Part shown: positions 20,290 to 29,706 of the stretch, piece after piece | How the letters are laid out: each line of letters begins with the position of its first letter | Position numbering within the stretch: the stretch's first letter is position 1 | DNA from: Bartonella kosoyi | GTDB taxonomy: Bacteria; Pseudomonadota; Alphaproteobacteria; Rhizobiales; Rhizobiaceae | Direction: 5' to 3' | Assembly (NCBI RefSeq): GCF_003606325.2 | Contig: NZ_CP031843.2 | Location: 1,736,001 to 1,800,000 of the forward strand | Length of the DNA: 64,000 nt | Position numbers and translations under genes: made by a program | Notes under the pieces: model-generated | The model's input: the letters and a program-made list of their open reading frames with translations, nothing else | Databases searched by the model: none | Told to the model about the DNA's origin: nothing

Positions 20290-21498
20290 GTGCGCAATAA
20301 TAAATTTATAGAAAAAAATTATTATAGATGGATTATATTACTTGTTGCCACGATCGTTCAAACATCATCCTGCTTCTTTGTTCAAGGGATTGGTCCTTTA
20401 GCTGAATTTTTTAAGAAGGATTTTTCGCTCAGTGACTCTCAGATAGGTTTGCTGTCTTCAGCAGCGCAGTTCCTGCCTATTATTGGATTACTTGTAGCTG
20501 GCGAATTACTAGACAAGTTTAACGAGCGCTATATTGTTGGCGTTGGCGCGGTCGGCGTTTCTGTCACTCTTTTGTTGGGAGCAATCGCAGATAACTATAT
20601 TTCCCTTTTGGTTTGTTTGCTCATTGTCGGGGGATTTTATAGTTCTGTTCAACCCGGTGGTGCTAAATCTGTTTCTTCATGGTTTCCACAATCCCAGCGC
20701 GGATTTGCAATGGGAATAAGACAGGCGGGGCTACCATTAGGTGGAGCTTTGGCTGGGATAGTTCTTCCTGCGAGTGCACTTGTCTATGGTATACAAGGTG
20801 CGTTTTTGGTCGGTGCCCTCGTTTCTTTTTTAGGTGGATGTATATTTATTATTTTTTATCACTCACCAGCAAAAGATATCGTTATCGTTCCTGAAAAAAG
20901 GGGAAGAATTTCGTTCTATGCAAATGTAAGGTCTCGTCTTGCAATGTTGGCTGCGCCGCATATGAAGAATATTATTTTTTCAGGCGTTTCACTTACGATA
21001 GTTCAATATGTTTTAACCATTTTTATAACGATTTATTTTCATAGAATCTATCACCTATCCTTAGATAAAAGTGCTTATTTGTTTTTTGTTTCACAAGCTT
21101 CTGGTGCCTTAGGAAGAATTATCTTAGCAGCGTGGAGTGATCATTGTAGAAAAGGACGATTTTTTCCTGTCTTGTTTTGCATGATTGCAGTCGTTGTTGG
21201 ATTGTTAATATTAATTTTGGGCATTAGTGGATCCATAATTTATTTAACTCTTTTATCTGCTTGGTTAGGTTTTTTTGGAATGGGATGGTATGGCCCTTGG
21301 GTTGCTTATATTGTAGACTCTTCGCCAAAAGAAAGCATTGGCTTTTCTCTGGGTTTAGCAATGTCTGTCAACCAAATCGCAATTATTACTGCTCCACCAT
21401 TATTTGGATTAATCCAAGATTTTACAGACACTTATTTACTAACATGGCTGATTTTAATTTTAATGATTGTTTTTTCACTTTTCTTAATAAAAAAGTAG
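20290..21498 (+). CDS. MFS transporter, substrate unknown
   Basis: This 402-residue major facilitator protein is the only intact gene of the 19.1-22.5 kb island. Features are twelve hydrophobic segments, VQGIGPLAEFFKKDFSLSDS after the first helix, the GLLSSAAQFLPIIGLLVAGE region, GGFYSSVQPGGAKSVSSWFP and RGFAMGIRQAGLPLGGALAG in the N-terminal half, and a central loop near residue 190-215. The frame is open back to 20185, but GGAGGGGG at 20278-20285 directs the start to GTG 20290. The neighbours are pseudogenes of a 2-hydroxyacid dehydrogenase and of a 2-oxoglutarate-dependent oxygenase, so the ancestral cluster probably imported or exported an organic or amino acid that these enzymes handled. 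Which one is unknown, and the transporter itself may be on its way to decay. Confidence 0.85.
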   Translation: MRNNKFIEKNYYRWIILLVATIVQTSSCFFVQGIGPLAEFFKKDFSLSDSQIGLLSSAAQFLPIIGLLVAGELLDKFNERYIVGVGAVGVSVTLLLGAIADNYISLLVCLLIVGGFYSSVQPGGAKSVSSWFPQSQRGFAMGIRQAGLPLGGALAGIVLPASALVYGIQGAFLVGALVSFLGGCIFIIFYHSPAKDIVIVPEKRGRISFYANVRSRLAMLAAPHMKNIIFSGVSLTIVQYVLTIFITIYFHRIYHLSLDKSAYLFFVSQASGALGRIILAAWSDHCRKGRFFPVLFCMIAVVVGLLILILGISGSIIYLTLLSAWLGFFGMGWYGPWVAYIVDSSPKESIGFSLGLAMSVNQIAIITAPPLFGLIQDFTDTYLLTWLILILMIVFSLFLIKK

Positions 21499-21525
21499 GC
21501 AAATATAATTGGGGAGGAAATTATA

Positions 21526-22525
21526 ATGATAAATGAAAATACTTTTGAGTTGAGCAATGGCGAAAGAAACAAACTTTGGAAAGCTTTAGACCATGCTATT
21601 TATGATCCATACGGTGGTGTTGAATATTCGGTTGAGCTAGAAAAATAGTATTTTCGCTGCTACCCCATAGAATATTGACAATTCTTATGAATCAAAAGGG
21701 GGCTATTACCCCTAGACCATATTTAATCTTTGAAAACCTTCCCGTTGACAGACAAATTAATACATCACCTAATCCTTATAATCTAGATGCGTCTTGTAAA
21801 AGTGGCTATATTAGCGAAAATTTAATTATGATGTTTTCTTTATTGATCGGAGAGCCTTACTCAATTAAGTTTGAAGGCGAATATATAGTCAATAACCTGT
21901 TATCCTTTAGAGGAAAATAAAAAAGATTATACAGGATTAGGATCTGAAGTTGAGTTAGATTTTCATATAGAAAATGCTGCACTAAAATTTATAACGGGTT
22001 TAAATTTATCTCTTAAAGGAATACTTTTATCTGGTGTTCGCAATGATGTTGATGGTCCATTAACGAGAATATCTGATGCACGTCTTGCTTTAAAACTTTT
22101 AAGTGAGGAGGGGTTGAGGAGCTTAAGGGATAATTTATATATAATTAATGTTCCCTATAAATGGAGAAAAAATGAGATAACCTCTACAAGTAAAGTGCCC
22201 CTCGTTCAAGGGGACGGTGAATTCCCAGATATCAGCGCTGTTTTTTATCCGGACATGTTAGAGCCCCAGTCAAAAAAAGCCAAGGAGGCTTTAGATCATT
22301 TTTATGAAGCTATTAAGGCGTATCTTTTGGAATTGATGTACAACTAGGAAGATTATTATGCATTGATAACAGAATAGCTCTAAACTCTAAAGATAAATTG
22401 TTTGGATCATTTGATCGTTATGAAAATTCAATGTGGTGGATCAAAGAGTGTTTGTGTCTACAGATTTATGGAATCAGCGATATGTAGAACAAATAAAAGA
22501 AAGGGTATTTGATTTTCAATGTTAA
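21526..22525 (+). pseudogene. Clavaminate synthase/asparagine-oxygenase-type Fe(II)/2OG oxygenase pseudogene
   Basis: The pieces match the TauD-like subfamily that hydroxylates free amino acids (AsnO, VioC, clavaminate synthase). GGGGAGGAA precedes ATG 21526, which opens about 40 codons and meets TAG at 21646. A second frame gives GAITPRPYLIFENLPVD and GYISENLIMMFSLLIGEPYS. A third gives YTGLGSEVELDFHIENAAL, where H-x-E is the family's iron-binding pair, then ISDARLALKLL. It stops at 22345-22347. A fourth gives GRLLCIDNRIALNS, corresponding to the family's DNHRAVHG, with the distal iron-binding histidine gone. A fifth gives RVFVSTDLWNQRYVEQIKER and ends at TAA 22523-22525. With four breaks and a lost ligand the enzyme is dead. 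It starts 28 bases after the MFS gene, so it was the next gene of that operon. Confidence 0.7.
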
Positions 22526-23211
22526 TGTCCTGATAATGATATGATGTTGAGTATTATTCTGGTTTATATATATATTGACATCTCATATGTATAGATTTCT
22601 CCCGCCTAATCCGGTGAGGTTACGACCTGATTATAAGCTATGGTGGCCTCTTGATTTTCTATGGCTGCATTTTGATCTTTGTTATTTTTGCCCTTCCTTT
22701 CAAGCCGCTAGGGGGATTCTCCGATCAAGCTCTTGAAAGAGCGATTTGGAGTAATTTCATAATGCAAAACCAAAACATAGTGACAAACTTTTCTATTGTT
22801 TTCATAGGCATAATAGTTTGCATGGTTGCACCCGTCAAGCGCGGTAGCTTTTTTCTTGCACGATGGAATCTTTCATATATGAGACAACATAATTAATTTA
22901 TAATAGATAATTCAATGTATTATCTAAAAAATGCAACGAAATAGCTATTAAGCTGAACATATGAATTAAAACAAACATCGCGTACAAATAAATTTAAACA
23001 TAATTGGGCACACGACTTATAACATTTTTTAGATAAATAAATAATAATACACCCCGTGTCTTTAAATAAAGCCCCATGTCTTTAAACAAAGAATGAAAAT
23101 CATAAAATGAGCTCTAAGAATAATAGGAACTCTCCACAAAGAAGAGACAGAGATGAAGCCTCCAAAGACTTCATCATCACCATCCTTCAACATTTTACTA
23201 ACATATTCATT
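22526..23211. other. Spacer downstream of ilvB with a short two-helix frame
   Basis: About 690 bases. A plus-strand frame open from about 22630 to 22896 would encode two hydrophobic stretches (IFYGCILIFVIFALPF and NFSIVFIGIIVCMVAP). I recognise no family, it begins without a good start site, and it may be the tail of a lost membrane protein. No ilvN/ilvH reading frame is found here, although in many relatives the small subunit gene follows ilvB. Confidence 0.35.
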
Positions 23212-25014
23212 TTATACAAGAATTTTCCCCGCAGAAGAAACAGCATTTGCAACAGTTTCCTCGCTTGCTTCATCAGGTAATAACATCTCATTATGGGCAC
23301 ATCCCGAGGGGATCATGGGAAAACAGTTTTCTAAATGATAAACATGGCAATCAAAAAGAACAGGCTTATCACAGTCAATCATCTGCTGAATTTTATCATC
23401 CAGTTCATCAGGTTTTGAACAATAAATTCCCACCGCTCCATAAGCTTGTGCCAATTTTACAAAGTCAGGCATAGACTCCGTATAAGAATGAGAAAGACGA
23501 TTACCATGCAGCAATTGTTGCCACTGGCGAACCATTCCCATATATTGATTATTTAAAATAAAAATTTTCACAGGTGTGTCATGTTGAATAGCTGTTGCAA
23601 GCTCTTGAATATTCATCTGAATGGAAGCATCACCAGAAATACATACAACAAGTGCATCAGGATGGGCTATTTGAACACCAATCGCGGCAGGCAGACCATA
23701 CCCCATCGTTCCAAGACCACCAGAAGTCATCCAATGTTTTGGTTCATCAAAGTGATAATATTGTGCTGCCCACATCTGATGCTGTCCGACATCCGTTGTA
23801 ATATAAGCACGAGTATCCTTGGTCAGTGCATAAAGCCGTTCAAGAGCATATTGGGGCATGATAACATCTTTTTTTTCCATATATGCCAATGAATTACGAG
23901 CTCTCCAGCGATTAATTTGCGTCCACCATGTTTTACGACTTTCTTGATCAAGCTTTGACTGATGCTTATGCAAATGTTGCATTATATCTGCCAAAACATG
24001 CCCCACATCGCCAATAAGTGAAACTTCTGCTTTGACGATTTTATTAATTGCAGAAGGATCAATATCAATATGAATAATACGCGCATGAGGTGCAAATGCA
24101 TCAAGGCGCCCCGTGATACGATCATCAAATCGTGCTCCAACAGCCAACATGACATCACAATCATGCATGGCCATATTCGCCTCATAGGTTCCATGCATTC
24201 CCAGCATTCCGAGCCAATTTTTTCCAGAAGCAGGATAAGCACCAAGTCCCATTAAGGTTGAAGTAATCGGAAAATCTCCCAATTGAACTAAATTACGCAA
24301 GAGCTGAACAGCCTCCCCTCCTGATGAAATGACACCTCCACCAGAATAAATAACAGGGCGTTTTGCCTCAACTAAAAGAGAAACGCCAGCTTCAATAGCC
24401 TCACGATTATTTCCTTTCAACGATGGAAAAGAATGTAAAAGCTCCTGAACTTGAGGTGCTCTATAAAATCCTGAAGCAAATTGAACATCCTTAGGAATAT
24501 CAATCAAAACCGGTCCTGGACGCCCTGATTGAGCAAGAGAAAAAGCTTCATGAATAATTTCTGCAAGATCATTGACATCTTTAACCAGCCAATTACCCTT
24601 CGTACAAGGCTTTGTAATTCCAACTGTATCAGCCTCTTGAAAAGCATTTGTTCCAATCACCGTTGTTGACACCTGACCAGAAAAACAAACAAGAGGGATA
24701 GAATCCATAAGAGCATCCTGCAAAGGTGTCACAGCATTCGTTGCCCCTGGACCAGACGTCACAAGCATAACCCCTACCTTTCCAGTACTGCGTGCATAGC
24801 CTTCAGCCGCATGCCCTGCGGCTTGTTCATGGCGCACCAAAATATGCCGGAGTGTATTTTGATGATAAAGAACATCAAAAATAGGCAAAACAGCCCCACC
24901 AGGATAACCAAAAATATGTTCAACGCCTTGATCTATAAGAGCCTGTACCACTATTTCAGCTCCCGACATTATTTTTCCATTTAAACTCTCTTGCTGTTTT
25001 GGATCATTTCGCAT
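23212..25014 (-). CDS. ilvB: Acetolactate synthase large subunit
   Basis: This 600-residue thiamine diphosphate enzyme (IlvB/IlvI type) condenses two pyruvates, or pyruvate and 2-oxobutyrate, in the first shared step of branched-chain amino acid synthesis. The N-terminal ThDP-binding domain has [12 protein letters not shown] and the catalytic glutamate in [14 protein letters not shown]. The C-terminal domain carries the [11 protein letters not shown] cofactor motif and ends in [20 protein letters not shown], as usual. The frame extends to a GTG at 25023, but ATG 25014 sits better after GTGGGAAAA. The regulatory small subunit gene is not adjacent. Two terminator-like hairpins precede the gene (25051-25092). 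With ilvC it covers two steps of the pathway; ilvD and ilvE lie outside the window. Confidence 0.96.
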   Translation of the reverse strand: MRNDPKQQESLNGKIMSGAEIVVQALIDQGVEHIFGYPGGAVLPIFDVLYHQNTLRHILVRHEQAAGHAAEGYARSTGKVGVMLVTSGPGATNAVTPLQDALMDSIPLVCFSGQVSTTVIGTNAFQEADTVGITKPCTKGNWLVKDVNDLAEIIHEAFSLAQSGRPGPVLIDIPKDVQFASGFYRAPQVQELLHSFPSLKGNNREAIEAGVSLLVEAKRPVIYSGGGVISSGGEAVQLLRNLVQLGDFPITSTLMGLGAYPASGKNWLGMLGMHGTYEANMAMHDCDVMLAVGARFDDRITGRLDAFAPHARIIHIDIDPSAINKIVKAEVSLIGDVGHVLADIMQHLHKHQSKLDQESRKTWWTQINRWRARNSLAYMEKKDVIMPQYALERLYALTKDTRAYITTDVGQHQMWAAQYYHFDEPKHWMTSGGLGTMGYGLPAAIGVQIAHPDALVVCISGDASIQMNIQELATAIQHDTPVKIFILNNQYMGMVRQWQQLLHGNRLSHSYTESMPDFVKLAQAYGAVGIYCSKPDELDDKIQQMIDCDKPVLFDCHVYHLENCFPMIPSGCAHNEMLLPDEASEETVANAVSSAGKILV

Positions 25015-25045
25015 TTTTCCCACTCACCTACTTTGATAGGACAAT

Positions 25046-25092
25046 AAAAAAGCCCCTAAAGGAGCCCATAAAAAAAGACCCCTAAGGAGTCT
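25046..25092 (-). promoter_or_regulatory. Tandem terminator-like hairpins in the ilvB leader (candidate attenuator)
   Basis: On the minus strand two hairpins occur between miaA and ilvB. The first in RNA order (25076-25092) has AGACTCC and GGGGTCT arms around TTA, followed by seven T. The second (25052-25065) has GCTCC and GGGGC arms around TTTA, followed by six T. Each has one G-U pair. Their arms are similar enough to cross-pair, which would give mutually exclusive structures. The ilvB start lies about 35 bases further on. This layout fits transcription attenuation. Alternatively the first hairpin just ends an upstream transcript. Confidence 0.5.
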
Positions 25093-25093
25093 A

Positions 25094-25126
25094 TTACACA
25101 ACACATATTGTATGATCACCCCCCAT
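25094..25126 (-). CDS. Candidate leader peptide of ilvB (10 codons)
   Basis: On the minus strand ATG 25124-25126 opens a ten-codon frame that reads MGGDHTICVV and ends with TAA at 25094-25096, one base before the first hairpin. Three of the last four residues are Ile, Val and Val, end products of the pathway that ilvB begins. A stop codon abutting the hairpin is the geometry expected for ribosome-controlled attenuation. Only a weak GGA precedes the ATG, the run of regulatory codons is short, and short frames arise by chance, so this is a suggestion only. Confidence 0.3.
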   Translation of the reverse strand: MGGDHTICVV

Positions 25127-25262
25127 TATTCCAACGCATAAAATATATAAAAAAATTCCTTATAGAAAGATTTTTAATTCCATTGAACCCATTCGTCAAT
25201 AAAAAATTTATTCTTCACAAATTATCTTTTGCAAATTCTTCTATAAAGCTCTAGCTTTTTCA

Positions 25263-26135
25263 TCAAGAAGTAAGCATCCATTCTTCATCAAATTGATGAC
25301 GAAACCAAGTCATTTGTCTTTTTGCATATCTCCTCGTTTGTGTTTTCACCGCTTCCAGAGCATTTTCAAAGCTTCTATCTCCATCCAAATAGGCCATAAA
25401 TTCAGGTATACCAATTGCTTTCATCGCTGGTAACGAAGGAGAAAGCATAAGTTTCTTTATGGCCACCACCTCTTCTAAAGCCCCTCTTTCAATCATGGAG
25501 TCCAAGCGTTTATGAATACGTTCATAAAGCAAAGGACGAGGTGGCATAAGAAGAATTTTTTCAGCACAACTGGGCGCAATGAGAGGTGTTGTTTTTTGCT
25601 TCTGCCACCAACTGAGCTTCTCACTGGTTGCCTCATAAACTTCCAAAGCACGAACAATACGCTGTCCATCTTGCGAAGAAATCTTTTCAGCAACAACAGC
25701 ATCAATCTGTAACAACTGGCGATAAAGACTTTCCGCCCCCTCTTTATCAAGCAGCAAGCGCCATTTCTGCCGCACAACATCTGGAACATGAGGGATTTGC
25801 GAAATCCCCTCCAAAAGAGCACGAAAATAAAGTCCTGTTCCTCCAACAAAAATAATGGATCTCGATGTAAAAGTAACCAACAGCTTCTCAACATCACACA
25901 ACCATTGTCCTACAGAATAATTCAAACGAGGACTCACATGACCATAAAGATAATGGGGAACAATCGCGGTATCAACCGCCCTCGGCCGTGCCGTTAAAAC
26001 ATTTAAAATGTCATAAACCTGCATTGAATCAGTGTTAATAATAAGAGCATTTCTTTCTTGAGCCATTTGCAAAGCAAGTTCTGATTTCCCACTTGCCGTG
26101 GGCCCTGCTATCAATGTAATTGTTCTCTGTGTCAT
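25263..26135 (-). CDS. miaA: tRNA dimethylallyltransferase MiaA
   Basis: This 290-residue enzyme transfers a dimethylallyl group from DMAPP to A37 of tRNAs that read UNN codons, the first step to ms2i6A. The P-loop LIAGPTASGKSELA is at the N-terminus, NTDSMQVYDILNVLTARP contains the aspartate that activates the target amine, and FVGGTGLYFRALLEGI is the central family motif. The C-terminus has QTRRYAKRQMTWFR. The open frame begins with a TTG at 26144, but ATG 26135 gives the standard N-terminus. The gene precedes ilvB on the same strand with the attenuator-like leader between them. Confidence 0.96.
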   Translation of the reverse strand: MTQRTITLIAGPTASGKSELALQMAQERNALIINTDSMQVYDILNVLTARPRAVDTAIVPHYLYGHVSPRLNYSVGQWLCDVEKLLVTFTSRSIIFVGGTGLYFRALLEGISQIPHVPDVVRQKWRLLLDKEGAESLYRQLLQIDAVVAEKISSQDGQRIVRALEVYEATSEKLSWWQKQKTTPLIAPSCAEKILLMPPRPLLYERIHKRLDSMIERGALEEVVAIKKLMLSPSLPAMKAIGIPEFMAYLDGDRSFENALEAVKTQTRRYAKRQMTWFRHQFDEEWMLTS

Positions 26136-27092
26136 GAAGAGCAATTCCTACCAATCAGAAACTTATTGCAACATGCATAATCACCTGCAAAGCCCCTGTA
26201 TTTTTCTCCATTATCATAAAGTAAAAACTTTATAAAAATACGAACACGACTTTTCCTTCCAGATAAAGAAAACCCTTATGAAAATTATAAAAAAGAAACT
26301 TCATAATAATATCAAAGGAGTTTCAAAGCATTTTTCGCTATCATAATTCAATAACAAATTACAGCCGTAATAATTCTGTCTGTTAACGCAATAAAAATAT
26401 ACTCTTTGTCTCATTTATGAAAATAATACTGAGCTTAAACTATAAAATAGCTTAATTTTTTTCTATAAAAACAGCATGTAACTCTGATCGATAATAAGAA
26501 GCTAAGAATTTTTTCTTCACACTCTCTTTTTATCTATCACAAAGAACGATCTCAATATACCGATAATCATTTGTTTATAATGTAATTTTACTCTAAGAGT
26601 TTTTTTTCAAACTGAAGAGAAAAAATGCCCTCTACAGCACACAAAATATAATCACAAAGCGCTGAAAATCTCACTCACATAAAATATTATTTATAATAGT
26701 TGAGCAATTTACCTGTGATCCCCCACTATAAGATTTACCTATTTCATCTCCTCTCGCATAAGGCGTCATATCAAGAGCATTCACCTGTGCAACCCAAAGA
26801 TACCAAAACCGCCTTAAGAAAGACGACAGATATCTCTCATATAACATTAACATTTCAAAGCAAAGGCTGTTCAATATTAAAACCAGCAAAACTATTGGCC
26901 AAATTGTATTTTTATTCAGCACAAAAATGAAGCCGTCCACTGAATTTTATGTTATATAATCCATACTCTTCATCGTAAAATGAGTTTTTAAAATACGAGA
27001 CGTTACATGACTGAGCTCTCTAAATACGCATATATTAAAGCGAATAATAAAAAACAAAAAATGAATTCTTTAAACATCAATCCTATAATGCA
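26136..27092. other. Long spacer between miaA and degP
   Basis: About 950 bases with no gene I can support. Two overlapping short frames near 26670-26940, one on each strand, have no recognisable motifs. In related Rhizobiales, as far as I recall, serB (phosphoserine phosphatase) sits near this junction. I looked for its DST and SGGF motifs on both strands and found none. Confidence 0.4.
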
Positions 27093-28619
27093 TCAATCCA
27101 TTGGGATTGTTACGAACCGTAACTCTCCATCTGGGCGCGCTACGATAAATAGAGCATTTTTACGTCCAGCTTCACGTAATTTATGCAGACGTTTTTTAGC
27201 CTCATCAATTGTTGTAATAGCACTCTGGTTGATATCAACAATCACTTCACCAACGCGAATACGCTTTTTCTCCGCAGCACTATTTTGTGTAACAGATGTC
27301 ACCACGAGTCCTCGAAGTTTATCTGAAATTGAATAACGATGACGCAAATCCTCTGTCAATTCAGATAACGTCATGCCCATCAATTGCATTGTCACACTTT
27401 GGGGCAGATCATCACCTTTTTTATCATCGACTTCTTCTTCTGTATCTTCATTGTCATCGGTCTCAATCAAACGTCCAAGCTTAACTTTTACGGTTTTTTC
27501 TTGCCCATTCCGAAAAATAGTGACATCCACAACTCTTCCTTCTGAACTCTCCGCGACTAAACGGGGTAAATCATGCGCATGCTTAATTTTGGAATTCCCA
27601 AAGGAAAGAATAACATCTCCTGTTTGCAACTGGCTATTATCGACATTATTTTTTTCCGTCTGTTCTACTTTACCAGCCACCAACGCTCCTACAGCATTCT
27701 CTAGTTTTAAACTTTTTGCAATATCCTCTGTCACCGGCTGAATACGAATAGCCAACCAACCACGCCTTATTTCTCCAAACTCACGCAACTGATTAATCAC
27801 AGAAAGAGCCATATCCGATGGTATAGCAAACCCAATACCAATCGATCCTCCAGAAGGAGAAACAATAGCTGTATTAATGCCAATAACTTCACCATTCCTA
27901 TCAAACAACGGACCACCAGAATTGCCTCGATTAATCGCAGCATCTGTTTGAATAAAATTATCATAAGGACCTGCATTAAGATCACGGTTACGTGCAGAAA
28001 TGATACCAACCGTCACACTCCCACCAAAACCATAAGGGTTACCAATAGCCATAACCCAGTCACCAATACGTGCTTTTTCTGAGTCACCAAAACGCACAGC
28101 TTTTAATTTTTTACTTCCCGCATCCACTTGCAGCAACGCTAAATCCGTTTTGCTATCTTTTCCAAGGAGCTTTGCCTTTAGTTTTGTCCCATCCGTAAAA
28201 TTCACTTCAATATCATCAGCATCAACGATAACATGATAATTTGTAACAATAATCCCTTTCTGCGCATCAATTACAAAACCAGACCCCAAAGAACGCACCT
28301 TTTGAAATTGACTATTTTTTCCCCCCTCTTTGGGTGTAAAAAAATCATGAAAATATTCCTCCAATAATGAATCTTTGGGAATAACGGGTATCGAAGTATT
28401 TTCATCCTGTTCTGTTCCTTCAACAGTCTGTGCCGTAGAAATATTCACAACCGTCTCCAAAAGCTCAGAAGCTAAATCAGGAACGGAAGGCAATGTTTTA
28501 TTTGTCTCTGCGCTCCAAGACAAACGCATGGATCCTGATAAAAACAAAAGCACACAAAAAACAACTCTTGTGATAAAAGACTTCAAAAATATATTTCTAC
28601 TCACAATACTTCTACCCAT
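27093..28619 (-). CDS. degP: Periplasmic serine protease DegP/HtrA (Do family)
   Basis: This 508-residue protein degrades or refolds misfolded proteins in the periplasm. An N-terminal signal sequence (about residues 1-36, ending SWSA) is followed by a trypsin-like domain with the triad H129 (VTNYHV), D159 (KTDLALL) and S234 (NRGNSGGPLF). Two PDZ domains follow, the first with GWLAIRIQPV near residue 285 and GDVILSFG, the second after an acidic linker (near residue 400) with GLVVTSV and RVGEVIVDIN. It is the last gene of the hflK-hflC-degP run. The gap to hflC is 149 bases, so it may also have its own stress promoter. Confidence 0.95.
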   Translation of the reverse strand: MGRSIVSRNIFLKSFITRVVFCVLLFLSGSMRLSWSAETNKTLPSVPDLASELLETVVNISTAQTVEGTEQDENTSIPVIPKDSLLEEYFHDFFTPKEGGKNSQFQKVRSLGSGFVIDAQKGIIVTNYHVIVDADDIEVNFTDGTKLKAKLLGKDSKTDLALLQVDAGSKKLKAVRFGDSEKARIGDWVMAIGNPYGFGGSVTVGIISARNRDLNAGPYDNFIQTDAAINRGNSGGPLFDRNGEVIGINTAIVSPSGGSIGIGFAIPSDMALSVINQLREFGEIRRGWLAIRIQPVTEDIAKSLKLENAVGALVAGKVEQTEKNNVDNSQLQTGDVILSFGNSKIKHAHDLPRLVAESSEGRVVDVTIFRNGQEKTVKVKLGRLIETDDNEDTEEEVDDKKGDDLPQSVTMQLMGMTLSELTEDLRHRYSISDKLRGLVVTSVTQNSAAEKKRIRVGEVIVDINQSAITTIDEAKKRLHKLREAGRKNALFIVARPDGELRFVTIPMD

Positions 28620-28768
28620 GACATGCCTTTAAACCAAAGCTGTAAAGAGCCTTACTCAATATCTATTATGCAAAATCAGTATGGCTTAACATTCTTTTAT
28701 ATTCATCATAAAAACAAAGAGCTATAGAGGATACTACTCAGACACGTACCCTCCATATATTGTTTCAT

Positions 28769-29704
28769 CTATTCCCCATTGGGCTTTGAATCAGTTTTAT
28801 TCAAATTAGGACTCATTGTTGATGAAAGTTTTTTCTTTGCTTGCGGAGAATTTCGAAAATAAAAAAAGAAATCCTCATTTGGTGAAATCACCATCGGTAT
28901 TCTCTCTAAATTCTTATACTGCTCCATGGCTAACCAAAAATCGTAAAAAGATGGATTAGCTTCTCGCGCTTTGAGTAAAATGCGAATACTTTCAGCCTGT
29001 CCTTCACCACGGGTAATTTCAGCATCACGCTTTGCAGCCGCCACAATTTCTTCATATTCACGATTTGCCTCTGCAACGATACGATCTCGCTCTTGTTGAC
29101 CACGAGCGCGAATATTTTCCGCAACCGCTTCCCGCTCCGCAGCCATTTGCCGATAAACATCTTCGGAAACAGCATCGGTTAAATCGGTTTTTCGAATACG
29201 TACATCAACAATCTTAATACCCAGCGAACCTGCATCTATAGAAAATTGCCTTTGAACCTCAGCCATCATCGCGCCTCGTTCATCCGATAAGGCTGCTTTA
29301 AATTCTCGCTTACCATAAACAGCCCGCAAAGCGTCAATAAAGCGTGGTGCAAGATTTTCACGTGCTGCAATTTGTGGGCGCCCTGAAGCAATACGCTGTA
29401 AAAACAATTTAGGATCTGTAATACGATAAATAAAGAACGCATCCACTTCATAATAAGCCCCCCCACGAACTTGCACAGATTGTGTAGGAACATCGTAACG
29501 CAACAGCCGATTATCCACCACAATCATCTTATCCACAAAAGGTATTTTCACATAAATCCCAGGATTAGATTCTACCTTGACGATCTGTCCAAAACGCTTA
29601 ATAGCGACTTGTTGACGAGGATAGACAACAAAAAATGACATCCACAACATGATCAAAAAAATTATTATGGTACTAAAAACAAACAAAAAACGAGACTGCT
29701 GCAT
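28769..29704 (-). CDS. hflC: HflC, membrane protease modulator
   Basis: This 311-residue SPFH-domain protein forms, with HflK, the large periplasmic complex that encloses and regulates the FtsH protease. One N-terminal membrane helix (about residues 6-27) is followed by VVYPRQQVAIKRFGQIVKVE, the start of the SPFH domain, and RIRKTDLTDAVSEDVYRQM. A long charged coiled-coil region follows, with RGQQERDRIVAEANREYEEI. The start codon lies two bases after the hflK stop codon, a sign of translational coupling. The C-terminal tail after DFFFYFRNS is short and lysine-rich. Confidence 0.95.
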   Translation of the reverse strand: MQQSRFLFVFSTIIIFLIMLWMSFFVVYPRQQVAIKRFGQIVKVESNPGIYVKIPFVDKMIVVDNRLLRYDVPTQSVQVRGGAYYEVDAFFIYRITDPKLFLQRIASGRPQIAARENLAPRFIDALRAVYGKREFKAALSDERGAMMAEVQRQFSIDAGSLGIKIVDVRIRKTDLTDAVSEDVYRQMAAEREAVAENIRARGQQERDRIVAEANREYEEIVAAAKRDAEITRGEGQAESIRILLKAREANPSFYDFWLAMEQYKNLERIPMVISPNEDFFFYFRNSPQAKKKLSSTMSPNLNKTDSKPNGE

Positions 29705-29706
29705 GA

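Noticed and set aside
26671..26940. Overlapping frames on both strands between miaA and degP
   Set aside because: Neither has recognisable motifs. Two overlapping opposite frames are typical of chance.
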